A stretch of 33,985 bases of DNA. It comes from a virus. The stretch is from IMG/VR virus record IMGVR_UViG_3300048586_000894, positions 1-33,985 of that record; one strand, given 5' to 3'. Below, in pieces: positions 29,756 through 33,985 of the stretch. The notes under the pieces are model-generated. The model was not told the DNA's origin. It saw only the letters and a program-made list of their open reading frames with translations, and did not search any database. Position 1 is the first letter of the stretch. Every line of letters starts with the position of its first letter. Made by a program: the position numbers and the translations under genes.

Positions 29756-29786
29756 GCTCGGCCGTCACCGGACCCTCCGGCCGAGC
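29756..29786 (+). terminator. 9-bp hairpin after the GH16 gene
   Basis: GCTCGGCCG (29756-29764) pairs perfectly with CGGCCGAGC (29778-29786). It begins four bases after the GH16 stop and is followed directly by a second, larger hairpin. Confidence 0.7.
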
Positions 29787-29840
29787 GACGACGCCCCCCG
29801 ACCCAGCCCCAAGGGCTGCTGGTCGGGGGGCGCTTCGTCG
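29786..29840. terminator. 24-pair bidirectional terminator hairpin
   Basis: CGACGA pairs with TCGTCG (29786-29791 / 29835-29840). Inside, 29792-29803 pairs with 29821-29832 (12 bp), and at the top CAGCCC (29804-29809) pairs with GGGCTG (29813-29818) around CAA. Two CT bulges interrupt the right arm. It lies between the late operon and the convergent minus-strand gene ending at 29846, so it probably stops transcription from both sides. Confidence 0.8.
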
Positions 29841-29845
29841 TTCGG

Positions 29846-30184
29846 TCAGTCGAGGTCGGCCCAGACCCACGGGAGCTCCGGGTCCCCGATGTACAGCACC
29901 TCGAAGTAGGACGGGTACTCGTAGCGGTGCCGCACGGCCACGATCAGAGTCTCAGCGACGAAGATCACGCGCACGTCCCCTGGGCGGAGTACCGCGAGCT
30001 GCCAGTCGAAGAGATCGAGCCATGAGTCGTCGACCAGGCGCGGCCAGAGACGCATCATCGCGGCCACGTCAGCGGCCGGCGCGAAGTTCAACCAGTCGTT
30101 GAGGACACGGTCGGAGCCTGACGACGGTCGCCGTCCATCTTCGGGGAGCGCTGGGAGGGGAGGCTCGTCCTCAGGTGCCGGCAT
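29846..30184 (-). CDS. Hypothetical protein, second gene of a two-gene pair
   Basis: A 112-residue protein. The N-terminal third is Pro/Glu-rich; the remainder (WLDLFDWQLAVLRPGDVRVI, FVAETLIVAVRHRYEYPSYF) is beta-rich, weakly recalling small RelE/ParE-type folds, but no motif proves it. The ATG at 30184 gives a 14-base overlap with the upstream gene; a TTG at 30214 is possible. The pair is on the minus strand, opposite to the late operon, and less GC-rich than the phage core. Confidence 0.55.
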   Translation of the reverse strand: MPAPEDEPPLPALPEDGRRPSSGSDRVLNDWLNFAPAADVAAMMRLWPRLVDDSWLDLFDWQLAVLRPGDVRVIFVAETLIVAVRHRYEYPSYFEVLYIGDPELPWVWADLD

Positions 30185-30455
30185 GTGCGGCCATGCGGTC
30201 CATCCACCCCTCAACGCCGACGCGCGAGTCCTTCGGTGCCGAGATGTCCTCGTACTCCTTGACGAAGTCGGGGCTGCTCAGCAGGTGCATCGTGGCGTGC
30301 AGGTTGCCCATGAACCGGTCGAGGATTGCAGGGTCCTGCGTCCGCTCGTAAGCCGTGATCGCAGTCTGGATGGCTTCAAGGATGTCGCCTCGGTAGGCGG
30401 CGGGCACTGCGGCGAGATCCTCGAAGAACTGCCGCGCTCCGTCGTCGCTCGTCAT
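30171..30455 (-). CDS. Hypothetical helical protein, first gene of a two-gene pair
   Basis: A 94-residue acidic, mostly helical protein (RQFFEDLAAVPAAYRGDILE, AIQTAITAYERTQDPAILDR, HATMHLLSSPDFVKEYEDIS). No family recognised. A GTG immediately precedes the ATG at 30455 and either could be used. The stop lies 14 bases inside the following gene, so both are probably translated together. A small helical first product with a beta-rich second one recalls antitoxin-toxin operons; that is a guess from layout only. Confidence 0.55.
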   Translation of the reverse strand: MTSDDGARQFFEDLAAVPAAYRGDILEAIQTAITAYERTQDPAILDRFMGNLHATMHLLSSPDFVKEYEDISAPKDSRVGVEGWMDRMAAHAGT

Positions 30456-30600
30456 CACACCACCCCGGGCCTCTCGCGTGCTGGACTGCCTAACGCCTCT
30501 CCACGGTAGGGCATCGGCAGGCATCTGGCGCGACCGTAGCCCCTCAACGGACCCGATCGGGCGGATTCTCACGCGCTCCACAGGATCGGGCTCTGGGTCG
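30456..30600. other. Intergenic stretch without a gene
   Basis: No convincing reading frame. CCCGATC (30552-30558) faces GATCGGG (30584-30590) with a 25-base loop, a weak terminator candidate for the minus-strand gene ending at 30601. On the minus strand, TACCGT in the part before 30455 could be a -10 for the two-gene pair. Confidence 0.35.
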
Positions 30601-30834
30601 TCACCGGTTCGTGATCGGCGACAGCCTCGACGCCGGCAGCCACGTGCGCTCGCGGCCGCGGCCGGCGTCCCAGGCGACGAGGCCCCACCAGGTGCCGGCG
30701 CGCTGCTCCCAAGCGAGCAGGACGCCGGGGACGTTGCGGCCGACGTCGGTCACCCACACGGGCGTGAGCAGCTGCTCGGGCTCGGCTCCGGTGACGCGCT
30801 GCGCGAGGGTGCGGTCACCTCGGTGCGTGGTCAT
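30601..30834 (-). CDS. Conserved-looking small hypothetical protein, 77 residues
   Basis: The product is Trp/Arg-rich and probably a small beta-barrel: PVWVTDVGRNVPGVLLAWEQ, then GTWWGLVAWDAGRGRERTWL. I recall similar short proteins among actinobacterial hypotheticals, but no function. The ATG at 30834 was chosen over an in-frame ATG four codons upstream (30846) because GGCTCC-type sequence offers no better ribosome site for either; both are possible. It is read in the same direction as the neighbouring zinc-ribbon gene. Confidence 0.5.
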   Translation of the reverse strand: MTTHRGDRTLAQRVTGAEPEQLLTPVWVTDVGRNVPGVLLAWEQRAGTWWGLVAWDAGRGRERTWLPASRLSPITNR

Positions 30835-30907
30835 GCCGGAGCCCATCTCGATCGGGTGCTCGCGGCTCGAGCAGCCTACTTCCCGGCGGTGCGAGCCTGG
30901 CCCTGAG

Positions 30908-31111
30908 CTACTCGCCGGGCGTCGCCCACGCGCCGCAACTGACGCACTCGAGCACGGCCATGCCCGCGGTCGCGACCGCGAGGACCCGGTACTCGTGATC
31001 CCCAGGCTGGCAGTTGGGACGAGACGTGGGCGCGCACTCGAGGTCACCGGAGCGGTGGTACCCGCTGGGGTGCACCCGTTCCCCGCAGGAACTGCAGCGC
31101 AGGTACTCCAC
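30908..31111 (-). CDS. Zinc-ribbon hypothetical protein, 67 residues
   Basis: Two cysteine knuckles frame the protein: YLRCSSCGERVH at the start and LECVSCGAWATPGE at the end, with C26 and C34 between. It shares the layout YLRCxxCG ... V ... L-x-C-x2-C-x-x-W with the 103-residue protein at 31659-31970, so the two are probably paralogues. The GTG at 31111 is preceded on this strand by TAACCT and six bases, a leaderless promoter pattern, and has no ribosome site. Confidence 0.65.
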   Translation of the reverse strand: MEYLRCSSCGERVHPSGYHRSGDLECAPTSRPNCQPGDHEYRVLAVATAGMAVLECVSCGAWATPGE

Positions 31112-31123
31112 CGGCCCAGGTTA
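31109..31123 (-). promoter_or_regulatory. Candidate leaderless promoter (TAACCT-N6-GTG)
   Basis: On the minus strand TAACCT occupies 31123-31118 and is followed by six bases and the GTG at 31111. The -10 fits TAnnnT; no clear -35. Confidence 0.45.
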
Positions 31124-31199
31124 GCCAACCCTCATCACCGAATCGGCGGAATCTGGACGTCCAAGCTGGGAACGCTCCCACGTTCGCCCGCGGGAGCTC

Positions 31200-31214
31200 T
31201 ACGGTGCGGTCATG
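31200..31214 (+). promoter_or_regulatory. Candidate leaderless promoter (TACGGT-N6-ATG)
   Basis: TACGGT at 31200-31205 ends six bases before the ATG at 31212. It is divergent from the similar element at 31109-31123, within about 100 bases. Confidence 0.45.
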
Positions 31215-31343
31215 TCCGAGTCCATCGAGCCGCGCAGGCGCGCGCGGGTGCTCGGCTGCGTGGCAGCCGGCGCGCTGTATCTGGTGGTCATGCTGGCCGC
31301 GCTGGTCGGGCTCTTCGTGTGGCTGCTCTCCCGATTCAACTAG
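31212..31343 (+). CDS. 43-residue single-pass membrane microprotein
   Basis: A short frame: an N-terminal charged stretch (SESIEPRRRARV) followed by one long hydrophobic helix (residues 13-40, VAAGALYLVVMLAALVGLF continuing VWLL) and SRFN at the end. Positive charges before the helix predict an inside N-terminus. The leaderless-type promoter supports it as a real gene. Its last eight bases overlap the end of the convergent csrA gene. Function unknown. Confidence 0.55.
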   Translation: MSESIEPRRRARVLGCVAAGALYLVVMLAALVGLFVWLLSRFN

Positions 31344-31530
31344 GCGAGGGCCGCACCGGCCCCGCCGCCGCCGCGTCGAGATCCGCGAGGAGCTCAGCTC
31401 GGTTCACGGCAACCTCACGAGGCGCCTGTATGCCCAGACGGATGTTGTCGCCTCGGACCTCGAGCACGGTCACCGTGATGTTGTCGCCGATGACGATGCT
31501 CTCTCCGACGTGGCGACTGAGCACAAGCAT
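31336..31530 (-). CDS. csrA: Carbon storage regulator CsrA
   Basis: A 64-residue CsrA, the dimeric RNA-binding protein that blocks translation or alters stability of mRNAs with GGA motifs. The match is near full length: MLVLSRHVGESIVIGDNITV, then TVLEVRGDNIRLGIQAPREV and AVNRAELL. The key RNA-contact residues L4 and R44 are present; residue 43 is Asn where many have His. The tail is Ala/Pro-rich. The start has AGGGAG six bases upstream. It lies without flagellar neighbours in the accessory segment right of the prophage, and overlaps the end of a convergent microprotein gene. Confidence 0.92.
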   Translation of the reverse strand: MLVLSRHVGESIVIGDNITVTVLEVRGDNIRLGIQAPREVAVNRAELLADLDAAAAGPVRPSPS

Positions 31531-31572
31531 CCGTCTGCTCCCTGGCGCTAGGTGGCGGTGGGGGCCGCGTAA

Positions 31573-31598
31573 CGGTCCACGGAAGGGTCCGTGGACCG
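31573..31598. terminator. 11-bp perfect hairpin upstream of csrA
   Basis: CGGTCCACGGA (31573-31583) pairs perfectly with TCCGTGGACCG (31588-31598) around AGGG (CCCT on the minus strand). It lies after the zinc-ribbon gene and 43 bases before the csrA start on that strand. It may end the recombinase/zinc-ribbon transcript or sit in the csrA leader. Confidence 0.6.
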
Positions 31599-31658
31599 CC
31601 GGGCGCCCGCCCGCCGACCCCCACCAGCTGTGAGCCTGGCAGAGCCGAAGGGCGGTTG

Positions 31659-31970
31659 CTACCCGAGCGCGTCGATCGTGACGGTGCTCCAGCTGGCGCA
31701 GTGCTGGCACTGCAGGATGAGCATCGCGTCGTCGATCTCCACCACGCTCCACACGTGGCCGTCGCAGTCGACAGAGTCCGTGGGGTGCAAGAACTCCTCG
31801 AGCTCGTCGATGTAGCCCTGGAGACGAGCCGCTTCCCACTCGTGCGCCGGCGTTGTGCGAGCGTGACCGCGCGGGCAATCGCAACCGCGGCTATGCGGAA
31901 CCTCGCGCGCCAGCCCAGGCTGTCGATGCAGCGGAAGCCCGCAGATAGGGCAGCGCAGGTACCCAGTCAC
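31659..31970 (-). CDS. Zinc-ribbon protein coupled to the serine recombinase
   Basis: A 103-residue protein with two knuckles, YLRCPICGLPLH at the start and LILQCQHCASWSTV near the end, plus C30/C32 and several His residues between and a helical middle (EAARLQGYIDELEEFLH). The GTG start shares GTGA with the recombinase stop, so the two are translationally coupled. It resembles the 67-residue zinc-ribbon protein at 30908-31111. A directionality factor for the recombinase is possible by position, but accessory factors of serine integrases vary too widely to recognise by sequence. Confidence 0.65.
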   Translation of the reverse strand: MTGYLRCPICGLPLHRQPGLAREVPHSRGCDCPRGHARTTPAHEWEAARLQGYIDELEEFLHPTDSVDCDGHVWSVVEIDDAMLILQCQHCASWSTVTIDALG

Positions 31971-33400
31971 GGCCTCACGCTAGCCACGGCCCGCGGCGGT
32001 GTCCCACCCAGCGGTTGCCCCACCCGCCAAGCAAGGTCCAGCTGCTCCGGAGTGAAACGGCGCCCGGGACCCACCCGTGACACAGAGACCACGACGAGGG
32101 TGTCAATGACCAAGCGCTGCTCGTCGAGGGATAGACGCTCCCATCCGGCTCGCAGGTGCCGGCGGGGCCTCGCGTGCGCAGTGGTAAGCAGCAGCTTGGC
32201 CAGCGCCGCCGGCCGCGCCTGCCCCGCCCAGGTGCGTTCGAGGTCGCGCTCTCGTGCGCGCAGCCGAGTGGACATCGAAGCGAGCTGCGCACGCGTGATC
32301 ACCCCATCGGTGAACAGCACCGCCGCCTGCGCCAGGTCCGCGCGACATCTCAGCAATGCACGGCGGGCCGCGCGAGAGTCAGATCCCGCGGTGCCGACCA
32401 GCAGATCGAGAGCATCGGGCTCGGCCAGACGCGCGAGCACCGCGCGAACGACGGCGACGTCGACCTGGTCGACGGCGCGGTAGACATGGAACCGCGGACA
32501 CCGGTAGGAGGGACCGCCACCGGCGCGCGTCGGCATCCCCGAGCTCCCGACCCGCTCACCGCACACGCCGCAGCGGGCGAGCCCGGACAGGAGGTGCTTG
32601 CGGCCAGGGACAGCGAATCGAGCCAGGCGGACAGGGTCGTTCAACCTCTCCTGCAGCGCTTCATGCGTGGCTGGGCTCAGCAGCGGCGTCCACCGCCCGA
32701 CACCCACGGGTTCGCCGTGGTAGGTCGCGATGCCGGCGTAGCGGGGATTGCGCAGCACCCGGATCAAGCTCGTCGGCGTCCACCGCGCACCCGTCGACGT
32801 TGCCACGCCGCGGTCGTTGAGCCGGCGCACGGCCTGGGTGACGCTGAGGTCCTCGTCGAGGAACTCCCCCACGATGCGACGCAACGCCGCCGCCTCCGAC
32901 CTGTTCACCCGTCCATCGAGGTCGTACCCGAACGGGCGACGCAGCAACTTCACCTGCCCGGCCTGCGCGCGCTGCCGGTGGGCGCGGCGTTGCCGCACGC
33001 TCTTCCGCTCGATCTCTGCTTGCGCCACCGACCCCAAGATCCGCGCCACCAACCTGCCCGAGTCCGTGCCCAGATCGAGATCACCCGTCACCGTCGCGAT
33101 ACGCACCCCAGCCGCCTCGCAGCGGGTCAGGAGCGGCTCGAGGTCCGCCAGACGCCGAACCAGCCGATCGACATGCCACGCGACCACGACGTCGACCGCG
33201 CCCCGGTCCACCAGTCCCACCAGCGCGTCGAACCCTGGGCGGTGACGAGCCAACGCCGACGTGTCGTTGTCGACGAGCTCCGCGACGACGTCCCATCCCC
33301 GCGCGGCCGCCAACGCCACACAATCCTCACGCTGGCGCCCAACAGCTGCGGCCAACCCGGTCCGATCCTGCGACTGCCGCAGGTACAGCACAGCCCGCAC
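31967..33400 (-). CDS. Large serine recombinase (integrase)
   Basis: A 477-residue serine integrase. The resolvase domain opens VRAVLYLRQSQDRTG with the nucleophile S10, followed by RQREDCVALAAARGW, HVDRLVRRLADLEPLL (active-site Arg region) and GSVAQAEIERKSVRQ. Then come the recombinase domain (RRIVGEFLDEDLSVTQAVRR, RVLRNPRYAGIATYHGEP), a zinc ribbon (LARCGVCGERVG, YRCPRFHV) and a coiled-coil end. GTG at 33400 is preferred: GGGAGG lies six bases upstream; starts at 33403 and 33427 are alternatives. Such enzymes integrate phages and mobile elements unidirectionally. It is a second integrase in the same window. Confidence 0.93.
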   Translation of the reverse strand: MRAVLYLRQSQDRTGLAAAVGRQREDCVALAAARGWDVVAELVDNDTSALARHRPGFDALVGLVDRGAVDVVVAWHVDRLVRRLADLEPLLTRCEAAGVRIATVTGDLDLGTDSGRLVARILGSVAQAEIERKSVRQRRAHRQRAQAGQVKLLRRPFGYDLDGRVNRSEAAALRRIVGEFLDEDLSVTQAVRRLNDRGVATSTGARWTPTSLIRVLRNPRYAGIATYHGEPVGVGRWTPLLSPATHEALQERLNDPVRLARFAVPGRKHLLSGLARCGVCGERVGSSGMPTRAGGGPSYRCPRFHVYRAVDQVDVAVVRAVLARLAEPDALDLLVGTAGSDSRAARRALLRCRADLAQAAVLFTDGVITRAQLASMSTRLRARERDLERTWAGQARPAALAKLLLTTAHARPRRHLRAGWERLSLDEQRLVIDTLVVVSVSRVGPGRRFTPEQLDLAWRVGQPLGGTPPRAVASVRP

Positions 33401-33445
33401 CACACACCTCCCGGATTCACCGCGCATCCCCCGACAGGATCGTCC

Positions 33446-33461
33446 TACCGTGTGCGCCGTG
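33446..33461 (+). promoter_or_regulatory. Candidate leaderless promoter (TACCGT-N7-GTG)
   Basis: TACCGT at 33446-33451 is followed by seven bases and the GTG at 33459. It lies in the short divergent space beside the serine recombinase start. No ribosome site is visible for that GTG. Confidence 0.4.
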
Positions 33462-33713
33462 AGCCTCGAGTTGTGGGACTGGTGGGAGAACCGCCTCACC
33501 GACGCCCAACGCAGCGAACTCCTCGTCGAAGCCGACGTCGTCCTACCACCCGACCTCGCACTCGAGCTGTGGCGCAGCTCCGGACGCCTGCGCATCGTCG
33601 AGCCCGAGACCTGGAGCGTCGATGCAGACCCCCTTCGATGGCGCCTCAGCGCGGACGCGGCGGACTTCGTCCACCAGCGGCGCTACGAGCAGACACACCC
33701 AGACGAGGACTGA
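33459..33713 (+). CDS. Hypothetical protein divergent from the serine recombinase
   Basis: An 84-residue acidic protein rich in Trp and Leu: LELWDWWENRLTDAQRSELL, then VLPPDLALELWRSSGRLRIV. No family recognised. The GTG at 33459 was chosen because conserved-looking sequence starts there and a TAnnnT box lies at leaderless spacing; an upstream in-frame start would run antisense through the recombinase gene. It could belong to the recombinase-bearing element or to the host. It ends just before the convergent DUF3263 gene. Confidence 0.55.
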   Translation: MSLELWDWWENRLTDAQRSELLVEADVVLPPDLALELWRSSGRLRIVEPETWSVDADPLRWRLSADAADFVHQRRYEQTHPDED

Positions 33714-33718
33714 TCGAG

Positions 33719-33985
33719 TCAGCGAGCCCCGGCCGGTGAACCGACGGATGCGGCAGACCGCTCGGACGCCCGCCGGTCCCGCAGCCGCTGCAGCCGGCGC
33801 ACCGTCGTCGGAGCGAACGCCAGAGCCTCCGGGCGGTCGAGCAGGCCGTGCACCAGCTGGTGGTATCGCGTCGCCGACATGTCGAACAGATCCCGGATCG
33901 CCTGCTCCTGCAGGCCACGCGAGCGCCACGTCTGGCTGGCGAAGTCGAGCAGGGAGCGCTCGAGGTCGGTCAGCGGACGGTGCAT
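33719..33985 (-). CDS. DUF3263-family protein (probable host gene)
   Basis: An 88-residue small helical protein: PLTDLERSLLDFASQTWRSR, then QEQAIRDLFDMSATRYHQLV, LLDRPEALAFAPTTVRRLQR. This is the DUF3263 pattern, a small DNA-binding-like family widespread on actinobacterial chromosomes. It suggests that chromosomal DNA resumes here. The ATG is the last codon-sized unit of the window, so upstream signals or an earlier start cannot be seen. The last residues (ASERSAASVGSPAGAR) are low in complexity. Confidence 0.85.
   Translation of the reverse strand: MHRPLTDLERSLLDFASQTWRSRGLQEQAIRDLFDMSATRYHQLVHGLLDRPEALAFAPTTVRRLQRLRDRRASERSAASVGSPAGAR

Noticed and set aside
32156-33739. 527-codon plus-strand frame opposite the serine recombinase
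   Set aside because: The minus-strand product contains all serine integrase motifs; the plus frame is Arg/Pro/His-rich shadow sequence.
1-33985. tRNA genes or attachment-site repeats at the ends
   Set aside because: No tRNA-like cloverleaf was recognised by eye, and the window starts at the integrase codon, so the left att site would be outside. A direct-repeat search with flanking sequence would be needed.

Overview
The window is an essentially complete temperate siphovirus (HK97-type head, long non-contractile tail) in very GC-rich DNA, roughly 70% by eye. GTG and TTG starts are frequent. A DUF3263 gene lies at the right edge, and the lambda-like modules have actinobacterial features: an Lsr2-type DNA-binding domain, a PWFKVDD-type replication protein, candidate leaderless genes with TAnnnT -10 boxes, and a large serine recombinase. 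The host is therefore most likely a high-GC actinobacterium, perhaps a cellulomonad-like member of the Micrococcales. That placement is inference; nothing here fixes the genus.

Layout. (1) 1-2738 is the integration and immunity module: a tyrosine integrase, then on the opposite strand an XRE repressor coupled to an ImmA/IrrE-type metallopeptidase, a divergent control region with inverted repeats, a Cro-like protein and an excisionase-like protein, closed by a strong hairpin. (2) 2820-9428 is the early operon of 16 mostly small genes, chained almost without exception by 1- or 4-base stop/start overlaps. It includes an Lsr2-domain protein, a RusA resolvase, a MazG-like protein, a ParB-like protein and a replication protein, interspersed with small membrane proteins and candidate zinc-binding proteins. 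(3) 9438-10091 is a lone membrane-anchored gene of unknown function with its own candidate leaderless promoter. (4) 10123-29840 is the late region: HNH endonuclease, small and large terminase, portal, protease, capsid, an unusual surface-protein block (fibre-like, glycine-rich and 18-residue-repeat proteins), connector and neck, tail tube, tail chaperones joined by a well-supported -1 frameshift, tape measure, tail tip, holin candidate, M15 endolysin and a coiled-coil/GH16 glycosidase, ended by two large hairpins. (5) 29846-33713 is a right-hand accessory segment, mostly minus strand: an unknown two-gene pair, a small hypothetical, two related zinc-ribbon proteins, CsrA, a 43-residue membrane protein, and a large serine recombinase with a divergent small gene. 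(6) 33719-33985 is a probable host DUF3263 gene.

How it works together. The ImmR/ImmA-like pair probably holds lysogeny and gives a proteolytic route out of it. The early operon supplies replication and recombination. The HNH and terminase genes suggest cos-type packaging. The lysis cassette ends in a glycosidase that may open a polysaccharide barrier.

The strongest second-look items are the frameshift cassette at 22614-22662, the GH16 protein, the surface-protein block between capsid and neck, the Lsr2-domain early protein, CsrA with GGA motifs in its own leader, a zinc-ribbon protein coupled to the serine recombinase, and a recurring TAnnnT-N6/7-start pattern. No tRNA, CRISPR array or insertion sequence was recognised, and no stretch over 300 bases lacks a gene.
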